Source: an uncultured Faecalibacterium sp. (lineage in GTDB: Bacteria > Bacillota > Clostridia > Oscillospirales > Ruminococcaceae). Taken from it: a stretch of DNA of 64,000 nucleotides. Every line of letters begins with the position of its first letter. The stretch's first letter is position 1. Below the pieces are notes generated by a model. It ran no database searches. It saw only the letters and a program-made list of their open reading frames with translations, and was not told where the DNA came from. Both the position numbers and the translations under genes were made by a program. The DNA lies in the NCBI GenBank assembly GCA_900539945.1, contig UQDV01000001.1:62001-126000 (forward strand), in the 5' to 3' direction. Below, piece by piece: positions 26,438 through 35,723 of this stretch.

Positions 26438-29400
26438 TCATTTTGTTGCAATGTTCTCTGTGCCCACCAGTCTTTCCAGTTCTTCAAAGAAGAGCGGATG
26501 CCCGGAAGTGTACAGATGCCGGGGGGCCGCCAGCTTCTGTTTTGTGTCTTCCAGATACAGGATCACCGGCATATTGCCGTCAAAGATGCCCAGCAGATTG
26601 ATCACCTTGGCATACTGCGGGCAGCTGCGGGACGGCAGACGGATATACAGCCGCTTTGCCGCCGCCTTGACCGGGTCCGGGCGGCCGTTCTGCGGGCGGG
26701 TAGGGTCGTAGCTGTCAATGGGCACGATGCTGTCCGCCAACAGCTTGGAAGCTTCGTCCTCCCGCACCGACAGGCGTCCGTCGATGACCACGACCGCATT
26801 TTCGCGGATAGCATCGCGGAAGGTGTCCAGCACCTTGGGGAACACGATCACTTCCATGGTGCCAGTCAGATCTTCCACGCTGGTAAAGGCCATCATACTG
26901 TTGGACTTGGTGGTCATCATGCGGTTCTTGACCACCGCACAGACCACACGCACCCGCTCGCCGTCCGTCACATGGGCGTCCTCGCCGGTGAGGTCCTTGA
27001 TGGTGTGGGAACCGATGCGGGCCGATTTTTCCCGGTAGGCATCCAGCGGATGACCGGACAGATACAGGCCGCTGACCTCTTTTTCCTGCTGGAGCAGCTC
27101 GGTGTGACTGTACTCCGGCAGCTGGCGGATCTCATAGCGGTCCTCCTGTGCGGCATCCTGCTCTCCCCCGCTCATCACCGAAAACAGGTCCAGCTGGCCA
27201 TCCAGATTGCGGCGGGTGTCGGTCTCAATGCTTTTCAGGATGCCCTCCACGGCTTCCACATGGCTGTGACGGTTGTTGCCCAACCGGTCAAAGGCACCGG
27301 CCTTGATCAGGCACTCCACCGCCCGGCGGTTCAATTCGTTGCCGTGCATCCGCTTGCAGAAGTCATACAGGCTGGTATAGGGCTTGTTCCGGCGCTCCCG
27401 CACCACATTCTCGATCAGGTTACGGCCCACGTTCTTGACCGCGTTCAGGCCGAAGCGGATCTGGCCGTTCTCGTCCGCCGTAAAGCCGCCGCCCGAAACA
27501 TTCACATCCGGCGGCAGCACCTTGATGCCAAGGCGGGCACACTCGCCGGAATACTCGATGACCTTGTCCGTGTTGTCCAGCACACTGGTCAGCAGGGCGG
27601 CCATGAATTCGCTGGGGTAATGGCACTTGAGGTAAGCGGTCTGGAATGCCACATAGGCGTAGCAGGCCGCATGGCTCTTGTTGAATGCGTAAGAAGCAAA
27701 ACTGGACATCTCATCGTAGATCTCGTTGGCGACCTTTTCCGAAATGCCGTTGGCCACACAGCCGGGGCACTCGTGGCCCGGCTCGGTGCAGCCGTGCACG
27801 AAGTGCTCCCGCTCAGCCTCCATCACAGCGTGCTTCTTTTTACTCATGGCACGGCGGACGTTGTCGGCCTGCCCGAAGGAGAAGCCCGCCAGCTCCCGGA
27901 AGATCTGCATGACCTGTTCCTGATAGACGATGCAGCCGTTGGTCACATCCAGGATATGGGCGAGCTGCGGGGTCTTGTAACTGATCTTGTCCGGCTCGTG
28001 GCGGTTGCGCAGATAGGTTGGGATGGAGTCCATGGGGCCGGGACGGTACAGGCTGATCAGAGCGATGACATCTTCCAGGTTCTGCGGCTGCAGGCCTACA
28101 AGCACCTGCTTCATGCCGGAAGATTCCAACTGGAACACACCCTCGGTGTCGCCCTGTCCCAGCATTTTATAGGTCTCCGGGTCGTCGTAATCCAGCTTCT
28201 GGATGGAGAACTCCGGGTGATGCTTCTGCACCGCCGTTTCCGCATCACGGATAACGGTCAGGGTGCGCAGACCCAGAAAGTCCATCTTCAGCAAGCCCAG
28301 TTCCTCGATCTCGGTCATGTTGAACTGGGTCACCGGCAGGCCGTCGTTGGTGGCCAGCGGCAGATAGTAGTCGGTAGGTTCCGGCGTGATGACCACGCCC
28401 GCCGCATGGGTGGACGCATGCCGCGGCATGCCCTCCACCTTCAGGGCGGTGTCGATGAGCTCGGTGACCTGCGGGTCGGTGTCATAGAGCTTTTTCAGCT
28501 CGGTGGAAACTTCCAGTGCCCGTTTCAGGGTCATCTTGAGCTCCATGGGCACCAGTTTTGCCACCACGTCCACTTGCTGATACGGGATACCCATCACACG
28601 GCCCACATCGCGGATGGCGTTGCGGGCGGCCATGGTACCGAAGGTGACGATCTGCGCCACATGATCGGCCCCGTATTTCCGATTGACGTAATCAATGACC
28701 TCCTGCCGACGCTCGTAGCAGAAGTCCACGTCAAAATCGGGCATGCTGACGCGCTCCGGGTTCAGGAAGCGCTCGAAGATCAAATTGTACCGGATGGGGT
28801 CGATATCCGTGATGCCTACGCTGTAGGCCGCAATGCTGCCTGCACCGGAACCACGGCCCGGGCCCACCGGGATGCCCTGACTTTTGGCGTAATTGATGTA
28901 GTCCCAGACGATAAGGTAGTAGTTGGTGTAGCCCATGGTTTTGACCACGCCGATCTCATAGCTCAGGCGGTCCTTGTTGGCCTGCGGGACATTGGGCCCG
29001 TACCGGCGTTCAAGGCCCTCCCAGCAGAGCTTTTCAAAGAATGCCTGATTATCCATGCCGTCCGGGGCTTTATAATAAGGAATCTTGGTGTGGCCAAACT
29101 CAAAGTCAAAGTTGCACTGTTCTGCAATTTTCGCCGTGTTTTCGCAGGCTTCCGGCACCATGGAGAACAGGTCATACATTTCATCTGTAGTCTTGACGTA
29201 AAATTCGTCGGTCTGGAACTCCATGCGGTCGGCATCCTGAATGGTCTTGCCGGTCTGGATGCACAGCAGGATGGCCTGCATCTTGGCATCTTCCTTGCGC
29301 AGATAGTGGGAGTCATTGGTGGCCGCCATGGGGATGCCGGTTTCCCGCGCCAGCTTGATGAGCTGCGGCAGAACGATGTTGTCCTCTTCCAGCCCATGGT

Positions 29401-29956
29401 CCTGCAATTCGATGTAATAATTGCCTTCTCCGAACAAATCCCGATACCACAAGGCCGTGGCCTTGGCCCGCTCGTAGTCCCCGGCCAGAATGGCCTGCGG
29501 CACCTCACCGGCCAGACAGGCCGACAGGCAGATCAGGCCCTCGTGATACTGTTCCAACAGCTGCTTGTCCACGCGGGGCTTGGAATAAAAGCCCTCCACG
29601 AACGCTGCCGAGACCATCTTGATCAGGTTTTTGTAGCCGGTCTCATTCTTGCACAGCAGGATCAGATGGTTGTTGCCGTCGATTTTGTTCACCTTGTCAA
29701 AACGGGTGCGGGTAGCCACATAGACTTCACAGCCGATGATGGGCTTGATGCCCGCCTTTTTGGCTGCCTTATAGAACTGCACACAGCCGTACATGACGCC
29801 GTGGTCGGTGCAGGCAATGGCGGTCTGGCCGCATTCCTTGACGCGGTCCATCAGCTGGTCGATGCGGCAGGCACCGTCCAACAGACTGTATTCCGTATGG
29901 ATGTGCAGGTGGACAAAGTCTCTGCCCAAGTGGTTGTTTTCGCTGATTTCGCTCAA
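26438..29956 (-). CDS. dnaE: DNA polymerase III alpha subunit, DnaE type
   Basis: Replicative polymerase; in Firmicutes with PolC, DnaE extends primers on the lagging strand. N-terminal PHP domain (FVHLHIHTEYSLLDGAC), palm with the catalytic aspartates in PDFDVDFCYERR, fingers with the AYAFNKSHAACYAYVAFQTAYLK stretch, helix-hairpin-helix and a C-terminal OB domain. Length 1172 aa. The start is TTG at 29956, seven bases after GGAGG, and overlaps the whiA stop (TTGA). Order whiA-dnaE-pfkA is common in clostridia. Confidence 0.96.
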   Translation of the reverse strand: MSEISENNHLGRDFVHLHIHTEYSLLDGACRIDQLMDRVKECGQTAIACTDHGVMYGCVQFYKAAKKAGIKPIIGCEVYVATRTRFDKVNKIDGNNHLILLCKNETGYKNLIKMVSAAFVEGFYSKPRVDKQLLEQYHEGLICLSACLAGEVPQAILAGDYERAKATALWYRDLFGEGNYYIELQDHGLEEDNIVLPQLIKLARETGIPMAATNDSHYLRKEDAKMQAILLCIQTGKTIQDADRMEFQTDEFYVKTTDEMYDLFSMVPEACENTAKIAEQCNFDFEFGHTKIPYYKAPDGMDNQAFFEKLCWEGLERRYGPNVPQANKDRLSYEIGVVKTMGYTNYYLIVWDYINYAKSQGIPVGPGRGSGAGSIAAYSVGITDIDPIRYNLIFERFLNPERVSMPDFDVDFCYERRQEVIDYVNRKYGADHVAQIVTFGTMAARNAIRDVGRVMGIPYQQVDVVAKLVPMELKMTLKRALEVSTELKKLYDTDPQVTELIDTALKVEGMPRHASTHAAGVVITPEPTDYYLPLATNDGLPVTQFNMTEIEELGLLKMDFLGLRTLTVIRDAETAVQKHHPEFSIQKLDYDDPETYKMLGQGDTEGVFQLESSGMKQVLVGLQPQNLEDVIALISLYRPGPMDSIPTYLRNRHEPDKISYKTPQLAHILDVTNGCIVYQEQVMQIFRELAGFSFGQADNVRRAMSKKKHAVMEAEREHFVHGCTEPGHECPGCVANGISEKVANEIYDEMSSFASYAFNKSHAACYAYVAFQTAYLKCHYPSEFMAALLTSVLDNTDKVIEYSGECARLGIKVLPPDVNVSGGGFTADENGQIRFGLNAVKNVGRNLIENVVRERRNKPYTSLYDFCKRMHGNELNRRAVECLIKAGAFDRLGNNRHSHVEAVEGILKSIETDTRRNLDGQLDLFSVMSGGEQDAAQEDRYEIRQLPEYSHTELLQQEKEVSGLYLSGHPLDAYREKSARIGSHTIKDLTGEDAHVTDGERVRVVCAVVKNRMMTTKSNSMMAFTSVEDLTGTMEVIVFPKVLDTFRDAIRENAVVVIDGRLSVREDEASKLLADSIVPIDSYDPTRPQNGRPDPVKAAAKRLYIRLPSRSCPQYAKVINLLGIFDGNMPVILYLEDTKQKLAAPRHLYTSGHPLFFEELERLVGTENIATK

Positions 29957-30885
29957 GGCTCTGCCTCCTGTCCTTTTTCCATGCGCTGCCGCAGGGCGTC
30001 TGCCAACGCTTCCAGTTTTTTCATCCGGTGCGAAAGGCCGGATTTGCTCACCGCCGGGTCAAAGCAGCCGCACAACGCGGTAAGCGATAAGTCGGGGTAT
30101 TGCAGCCGTACTGCTGCCGCCTGCTGCAGCACCTCCGGCAGTGTTTCCAATGCATCGTTTTCCTGCAGATACCGGATGGCCCTGAGGGTCTGGGCGTTGG
30201 CCCGGGCCGTTTTGCCAAGGTTGGCCGTGTCGCAGTTGGTCTGTCGGTTGGTCTGGTTGCGCACCTGCTTGAAGGCTTTCTGTGCATGGATCTCCTCTGC
30301 CGCACCGGCCGCCCCCATAAAGCGGAGCAGTCGTTCCAGATTGGCGCTGTTCTTGACGTAGACCAGGTTCACGCCGTTGCGGCGGGTGCGGTGCGGGGCA
30401 AATTCATGCTCAGCCAGCAGGGCTTCAAAATCCCGGGCCAGATTGGTGCGCGCGGTCAGGAACTCCAGATTGTACTCCTTCTGCGGGTCTGTGACGGTGC
30501 CGCTGCACAAAAAAGCTGCGCCAATGTATGCACTGACGCAGGTCTGACAGCGGATCAGGGCGGGGTCGATCTGCAGGCTCGTCTCGCTGCCGGTGGTGCC
30601 GAACAGTTCATGCATCCGCGCCACCTGTTCCGGCTCCCGGATGTTGAACTCATACAGTACGCCGCTGGGGCGCTGCTTTTCCAGAACGTCCCCCTGCACC
30701 CCGCAGCGGGCAAAAAGTTCCCGGGCCAGCTGCACTGTGTGGGGCTGCTCAGTCTGGAGCACCAGCCCCCCTTTATCAAAATATTTGGCAAAGCAGGCAA
30801 AGCCATACGCTGCCGCACGCACGCAGCAGTCCTTCTGCAGGCTGCGTTGTGCGATCTCCTCCCGTGCACGGGATGCAAAGCTCAT
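29953..30885 (-). CDS. whiA: WhiA-family DNA-binding protein
   Basis: Homing-endonuclease-like (LAGLIDADG fold) domain at the N-terminus and a helix-turn-helix at the C-terminus. In Streptomyces WhiA controls sporulation septation; in B. subtilis it influences cell division and chromosome segregation. Visible signatures are AYIGAAFLCSGTVTDPQKEYNLEF and NCDTANLGKTARANAQTLRAI, and SKSGLSHRMKKLEALA near the end. Length 310 aa. It directly follows rapZ; no yvcK-type gene lies between. Confidence 0.95.
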   Translation of the reverse strand: MSFASRAREEIAQRSLQKDCCVRAAAYGFACFAKYFDKGGLVLQTEQPHTVQLARELFARCGVQGDVLEKQRPSGVLYEFNIREPEQVARMHELFGTTGSETSLQIDPALIRCQTCVSAYIGAAFLCSGTVTDPQKEYNLEFLTARTNLARDFEALLAEHEFAPHRTRRNGVNLVYVKNSANLERLLRFMGAAGAAEEIHAQKAFKQVRNQTNRQTNCDTANLGKTARANAQTLRAIRYLQENDALETLPEVLQQAAAVRLQYPDLSLTALCGCFDPAVSKSGLSHRMKKLEALADALRQRMEKGQEAEP

Positions 30886-30904
30886 AGTGGTTCCTCAATT
30901 CTGG

Positions 30905-31768
30905 TCAGCGCATGGCATCGCGGTGCTGGACACCCGGCTCGTAGCCGAGGGATGTGCAGTACTCCGCGATCTTGCGCGCAAAAGTAATGGAGCGGTGCTT
31001 GCCGCCGGTGCAGCCCACCGCGATGGTCAGCTGGCTCTTGCCTTCTTTGACATAGAGCGGCAGTGCCACCTGCAAAAACTGCTCATACCGGTCCAGCAGC
31101 TGCTTTGCCTCCGGGTGGTTCATGACGAAGTCCACCACTTCCTGATCCAGGCCGGTCTTGTGTTTGAGCTCCGGCACATAGAAGGGGTTCGGCAGGCAGC
31201 GTACATCCAGTACCAGATCCGCCTCCGGCGGCAGACCAAACTTGAACCCGAAGGACATGATGGTAAGCCGCATGGCGCTTTTTGCACCGCCATTTTTCAG
31301 GAAAAGGTCGCAGATGCGTTCCTTGTTCTGTGCAGTCGAGAGCAATGCCGTGTTGATGGTGTAATTGGCCCGCGACCGCAGCGGCTCCAGGATCTGACGT
31401 TCCTTCAGGAAAGCATCCCGGGTGGACAGTCCCTCTGCGATGCTGATGGGGTGGCGGCGGCGGGTCTCGCTGTAGCGGCGCATAAGCACCTCGTCCGGCG
31501 CATCCAGGAACAGGATCTTGTAGGGTTTTTTCTGCTCATCCAGCTGCTGCAGCGCCTGTTCGATCTCTTCCCGCGTGCGGCAGCCGCGCACATCCATACA
31601 CAGCGCCACCCGTTCCAGCTGGTTATCGCCCGCCTTGGAAAAGGCCGTGATGCTGGGCAGAAGTGCCGCCGGGATGTTGTCAATGCAGAAATAACCGATA
31701 TCTTCCAGCGCATTCATAGCAACCGACTTTCCTGCACCGGAAAGTCCGCTGACGATCAACAGTTCCAT
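30905..31768 (-). CDS. rapZ: RNase adapter / nucleotide-binding protein RapZ (YvcJ)
   Basis: P-loop protein; in E. coli RapZ guides RNase E to the GlmZ small RNA, while the Firmicute YvcJ is a nucleotidase-like protein linked to competence. Walker A VSGLSGAGKS near residue 8, Walker B-like ILFLDAPDEVLMRRY, and the C-terminal IAVGCTGGKHRSITFARK signature. Length 287 aa. It is followed after 19 bases by whiA and preceded by murB. Confidence 0.94.
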   Translation of the reverse strand: MELLIVSGLSGAGKSVAMNALEDIGYFCIDNIPAALLPSITAFSKAGDNQLERVALCMDVRGCRTREEIEQALQQLDEQKKPYKILFLDAPDEVLMRRYSETRRRHPISIAEGLSTRDAFLKERQILEPLRSRANYTINTALLSTAQNKERICDLFLKNGGAKSAMRLTIMSFGFKFGLPPEADLVLDVRCLPNPFYVPELKHKTGLDQEVVDFVMNHPEAKQLLDRYEQFLQVALPLYVKEGKSQLTIAVGCTGGKHRSITFARKIAEYCTSLGYEPGVQHRDAMR

Positions 31769-31799
31769 GGATCCGATCCCGCTCCTTTTTGAATCTATC

Positions 31800-32714
31800 T
31801 TATTTCACGACCCGGATCTCTTTTTCCAGATCGTAGCCGGTCTTTTCCTTTACAATGGCGCGCACTTCGTCGCACAAAGCCAGCACATCGGCACAGGTGG
31901 CACCGCCCAGGTTCACCACAAAACCGCAGTGCTTGTCGCTTACGGCGGCACCGCCATGGCGGTAACCCCGCAGGCCGCACTGGTCGATGAGGGCCGCCGC
32001 AAAAGCGCCCGCCGGGCGCTTAAAGGTGCTGCCGGCGCTGGGCTTGTCCAGCGGCTGTTTGTCGATGCGCTTCTGCATCAGCTCGTTCATCCGGGCCTTG
32101 ATGGCATCCGGGTCGCCTTTTTCCAGGTGGAACACTGCGCCAAGGATGCAGGCATCATTCTCTTCAAACGCGCTGTGCCGGTAGGAAAAGTCCAGCTCGG
32201 ACGCTTCACTGTCCACCCAGCGGCCGTCGGCGGTGAGATAGCTGACGGCTTCCAGCACATCCTTCATTTCGCCGCCGTAAGCACCGGCGTTCATGTAGAC
32301 GGCACCGCCCACCGTGCCGGGGATGCCATAGGCAAATTCCAGCCCGGTGTAGCCGTGCTGGAGGGCAAATTTGCACAGCTCGGAAAGTTTCAGACCTGCC
32401 GGTGCCGAAATATAATCGCCGTCGGCATTCTGATAAATCGACAGTCCCATTCCCGCTGCTTCGGCAGAAACATCAATGACTGCTCCTCGAAAGCCCTCGT
32501 CTGCAAACAGGATGTTGCTGCCATTGCCCAGCAGGTAATAGCGGATCTCCGCCTGTTTGCAGAACTGAACGGTCTGACAAAGCTGATCTTCATCCCGCGG
32601 CATCACAAACAGGTCGGCCGGGCCGCCAATGCGGAAAGTGCAGTGTGCCGAGAGCGGCTCGTTTTCTTTATAAAGGATTCCAGCCGCCTGCAGCTGCTGC
32701 TTGAGTTGTTCCAT
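31800..32714 (-). CDS. murB: UDP-N-acetylenolpyruvoylglucosamine reductase
   Basis: FAD enzyme that completes UDP-N-acetylmuramic acid for peptidoglycan. FAD-binding stretches HCTFRIGGPADLF, LGNGSNILFADEGF and the GIPGTVGGAVYMNAGAYGGE motif are clear; the active-site serine lies in KPSAGSTFKRP. Length 304 aa (type IIb, without the E. coli-type insertion). It sits 13 bases after hprK. Confidence 0.96.
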   Translation of the reverse strand: MEQLKQQLQAAGILYKENEPLSAHCTFRIGGPADLFVMPRDEDQLCQTVQFCKQAEIRYYLLGNGSNILFADEGFRGAVIDVSAEAAGMGLSIYQNADGDYISAPAGLKLSELCKFALQHGYTGLEFAYGIPGTVGGAVYMNAGAYGGEMKDVLEAVSYLTADGRWVDSEASELDFSYRHSAFEENDACILGAVFHLEKGDPDAIKARMNELMQKRIDKQPLDKPSAGSTFKRPAGAFAAALIDQCGLRGYRHGGAAVSDKHCGFVVNLGGATCADVLALCDEVRAIVKEKTGYDLEKEIRVVK

Positions 32715-32727
32715 GGTGTGTGCTCCT

Positions 32728-33663
32728 TTAGTCCAGTTTATCGTCCAGACCCAGACGGATCAGCAGCTCCTTGGCCGCATTGTAACCCATCTTTTTCTGG
32801 CGGTTGTTGATGGCCGCGGTTTCCAGCACCACAGCAAGGTTGCGTCCGGGCGAGACCGGAATGCTGGTGCTGGGAATGCTGACGCCCAGAATGTCGTAAT
32901 ATTCGTTTTCCAGACCCGTACGCTGGTAATTCTTGGTGGGGTCCCAGGCTTCCAGCTGGACCACCAGGTCCAGGCTCTCGCTCAGCTTGACTGCACCCAC
33001 ACCGAACACCCGGGCCACATTGACGATGCCAATGCCGCGCAGCTCAATGAAGTGGCGGATATTCTCCGGAGCAGTGCCCATGATCTGCCGGTTGGACACC
33101 TTGCGCAGCTCTACCGCATCGTCGGCCACCAGACGGTGCCCGCGCTTGACCAGCTCAATGGCCAGCTCGCTCTTGCCGATGCCGCTGTCGCCCAGGATCA
33201 GGATGCCCTCGCCGTACACCTCCACCAGCACGCCGTGCCGGGTGATGCGGGGCGCCAGCTCCAGGTTCAGCACGCTGATCAGGCTGCCCATCAGGGTGCA
33301 GGTCGTCTCGTTGGAGCGCAGCAGCGCCACGCTGTGCTTTTTGGCCAGCTCCAGCATCTCCGGGAACGGTTCCAACTCTTCGCTGCGGCCCACGATAACG
33401 GCCGGCGGCTGCTGGCGGAACAGCTGTTCCAGCGCCTCGTAGCGCTTTTCGGCCGAGAGCCCGGACAGAAAATTCATCTCTGCCAGACCCATGATCTGCA
33501 GACGGAGTTTATCAAAATAGTCATAGTATCCGGCCAGAAACAGACCCGGACGGTTGACCTCTGCGATCTCAACATTGATCTGGTCCAGTTCTTTGGGGGT
33601 ATAGACCACCTCCAGGCTGACGCGCTCGGTCAGCGTTTTGAGCGAGACGTTGAACGTACCCAT
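32728..33663 (-). CDS. hprK: HPr kinase/phosphorylase
   Basis: Phosphorylates the PTS protein HPr on Ser46 and so controls catabolite repression with CcpA. Walker A GDSGIGKS at about residues 153-160, then VADDAVELRK and the HprK signature IELRGIGIVNVARVFG. Length 311 aa. First gene of the hprK-murB-rapZ-whiA-dnaE series. With the EIIA gene at 4863 it shows that this organism keeps a PTS regulatory network. Confidence 0.96.
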   Translation of the reverse strand: MGTFNVSLKTLTERVSLEVVYTPKELDQINVEIAEVNRPGLFLAGYYDYFDKLRLQIMGLAEMNFLSGLSAEKRYEALEQLFRQQPPAVIVGRSEELEPFPEMLELAKKHSVALLRSNETTCTLMGSLISVLNLELAPRITRHGVLVEVYGEGILILGDSGIGKSELAIELVKRGHRLVADDAVELRKVSNRQIMGTAPENIRHFIELRGIGIVNVARVFGVGAVKLSESLDLVVQLEAWDPTKNYQRTGLENEYYDILGVSIPSTSIPVSPGRNLAVVLETAAINNRQKKMGYNAAKELLIRLGLDDKLD

Positions 33664-33718
33664 CCTTGTTCCTCCTGTGTTCTTGTGCCCGGCTGTGCGC
33701 CGGCATCCTTCTTTTTTT

Positions 33719-33747
33719 ATTATAGTAAAAAATCCGGACGATTACAA
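33719..33747 (-). promoter_or_regulatory. Predicted sigma-A promoter of the hprK operon
   Basis: On the minus strand TTGTAA (33747-33742), a 17-base spacer and TATAAT (33724-33719), about 55 bases before the hprK start. Confidence 0.7.
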
Positions 33748-33828
33748 CGCCTGTTCCCATCTTTTTCTATCCTGCGGGCCAAGGCACGCTGCTGCGAAGA
33801 GGTCTGTCCGGGCTTCATGCAAAAAGAT

Positions 33829-33890
33829 TTTACATTTACATGGATTTTACATTTGCTCGGTTTCGGATTTTACAATGCATCCACTATACT
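33829..33890 (+). promoter_or_regulatory. Predicted Pho-box promoter for the phosphate-transporter/two-component operon
   Basis: TTTACA occurs at 33829, 33835, 33846 and 33869; the copies at 33835 and 33846 are 11 bases apart and the last is about two such periods further. This resembles the TT(A/T)ACA direct repeats with 11-base period bound by Firmicute PhoP. A TATACT -10 is at 33885-33890, while the -35 position (TTCGGA, 33862-33867) is poor, as expected of an activated promoter. The start codon is 46 bases downstream. Confidence 0.6.
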
Positions 33891-33935
33891 GAAACTCGGA
33901 AGAAAACACGTCAAATCAAAGTGAGGAAAATCCTT

Positions 33936-35723
33936 ATGACTATTTTCAATGTCTTTTCTCTGCTGGGCGGCCTGGCCCTGTTCCTGTTCGGCATGGACAT
34001 CATGGGCAAGGCGCTGGAAAAGCAGGCCGGCGGCCAGCTGCAGAAGATCCTGAGCAAGCTGACCGACAGCCCGCTCAAAGGTTTCTTTCTGGGTCTGTGC
34101 GTAACGGCCATCATCCAGAGCTCCAGCGCCACCACCGTCATGGTGGTCGGTTTTGTCAACAGCGGCATCATGGAGCTGCATCAGGCCATCGGCGTGATCA
34201 TGGGCAGCAACGTGGGCACCACCGTCACCAGCTGGATCCTGAGCCTTTCGGGTCTGCAGGGTGACAGTGTGCTGATCAAGATGCTCAAACCCACTTCTTT
34301 CAGTCCTTTGCTTGCATTTATCGGCATTTTGCTGTATATGTGTAAGAGTGAGAAGAAAAAAGGTGTGGGCACCATTCTCATCGGCTTTGCCGTGCTGATG
34401 ACCGGCATGACCACCATGTCCAACGCAGTGCTGCCGCTGCAGGGCGAAGAGTGGTTCACCAGCCTGTTCGTCCGCTTCTCCAACCCCATCCTTGGTGTGC
34501 TGGTGGGCGCACTGGTCACCGGCATCATCCAGAGTTCCAGCGCCAGTGTGGGCATTCTGCAGGCACTGAGCGCCACCGGCGTGATCACCTACGGCAGTGC
34601 CATCCCAATCATCATGGGCCAGAACATCGGCACCTGTGTCACGGCGCTGATCTCCTCGGTGGGTGCCACCAAGAATGCCCGCCGGGCCGCCATGGTGCAC
34701 CTGTACTTCAACATCATCGGCGTGACCATCTTCCTGTTTGGTTTCTACGGTCTGAACACCGTGTTCCACTTTGCCTTTGTGGATTCCACCATTGAAGCCT
34801 GGGGCATCGCCGTGGTGCACTCCGCCTTCAACATCCTGGCCACCCTCATCCTGCTGCCTTTTGCCAACGGGCTGGAAAAGCTGGCCATCCTCACCATCCC
34901 GGACTCCCCGGAAAAAGAGAGCTTTGCCCTGCTGGATGAGCGTCTGCTGAACACCCCGGCTGTGGCCGTGGAGCGCGCCCGCAGCGCCACCGCCGACATG
35001 GCAGAGCTGGCCCGCGTGGGCGTGGTGCAGGCCATGAGCCTGACCCACCAGTGGAACGACGAGCTGGCCCAGAAGGTGCGTGACGAGGAAAGCACCGTGG
35101 ACCGTTATGAGGACGCTCTGGGCACCTACCTTGTCAAGCTGTCCGGCCGCGAGCTGAGCCACGCCGACAGCCAGAGCGTGAATACCCTGCTGCACACCAT
35201 CAGCGATTTCGAGCGCATCAGTGACCACTCGGTCAATCTGCTGGAATCCGCGGAGGAAATGCACCAGAAGAACATTGAATTTTCCAAGGACGCACAAGAG
35301 GAGCTGCAGGTGCTGGAAGATGCCGTGCAGGATATCCTGAGCCGCACTACCGACGCCTTCCGCAAGGGAGACCTGCACCTGGCCAGCAAGGTAGAGCCGC
35401 TGGAAGCTGTGGTCAACGAGCTGGTGCGTGCCATCAAGGCACACCACATCGCCCGCCTGCAGACCGGCAGCTGCTCCATTGAGTACGGCTTTGTGCTGGA
35501 CGATCTGCTGACCAACTACGAGCGTGTGTGCGACCACTGCAGCAATGTAGCTGTTGCCCAGATCGAGGTAGCACAGGACAGTTTTGACACCCACGCTTAC
35601 CTCAACGATCTGCGTCACGGCAAAGATACCAAGGAGAGCGAAGAATTTCATCGTCGACTGGACAAATACCGGGAGCGGTATCTCTTCCCGGACAATCAAT
35701 CTGCGGAGGAATTTGACAAATGA
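33936..35723 (+). CDS. Na/Pi cotransporter family protein with PhoU-like domain
   Basis: Membrane protein of the NptA/YjbB (type II sodium-phosphate cotransporter) family, 595 aa. The two inverted QSSS repeats are visible (IIQSSSATTVMVVGF and IIQSSSASVGILQAL), with about eight to nine membrane segments up to residue 330; the C-terminal 220 residues form a PhoU-like helical bundle (ISDFERISDHSVNLLESAEEM). GAGG stands before the ATG at 33936, which begins a typical MTIFNVFSLLGGLALFLFGM N-terminus. It overlaps the response regulator by four bases. Direction of transport (import or efflux) cannot be decided. Confidence 0.92.
   Translation: MTIFNVFSLLGGLALFLFGMDIMGKALEKQAGGQLQKILSKLTDSPLKGFFLGLCVTAIIQSSSATTVMVVGFVNSGIMELHQAIGVIMGSNVGTTVTSWILSLSGLQGDSVLIKMLKPTSFSPLLAFIGILLYMCKSEKKKGVGTILIGFAVLMTGMTTMSNAVLPLQGEEWFTSLFVRFSNPILGVLVGALVTGIIQSSSASVGILQALSATGVITYGSAIPIIMGQNIGTCVTALISSVGATKNARRAAMVHLYFNIIGVTIFLFGFYGLNTVFHFAFVDSTIEAWGIAVVHSAFNILATLILLPFANGLEKLAILTIPDSPEKESFALLDERLLNTPAVAVERARSATADMAELARVGVVQAMSLTHQWNDELAQKVRDEESTVDRYEDALGTYLVKLSGRELSHADSQSVNTLLHTISDFERISDHSVNLLESAEEMHQKNIEFSKDAQEELQVLEDAVQDILSRTTDAFRKGDLHLASKVEPLEAVVNELVRAIKAHHIARLQTGSCSIEYGFVLDDLLTNYERVCDHCSNVAVAQIEVAQDSFDTHAYLNDLRHGKDTKESEEFHRRLDKYRERYLFPDNQSAEEFDK

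Noticed and set aside
26435..30361. Very long open frame (about 1300 codons) on the plus strand opposite dnaE and whiA
   Set aside because: It mirrors the codon bias of dnaE in high-GC DNA, has no ribosome-binding site, no family features, and the minus strand holds two clear genes.
33870..35699. Minus-strand frame of about 600 codons opposite the phosphate transporter
   Set aside because: Antisense shadow of a well-supported transporter gene.
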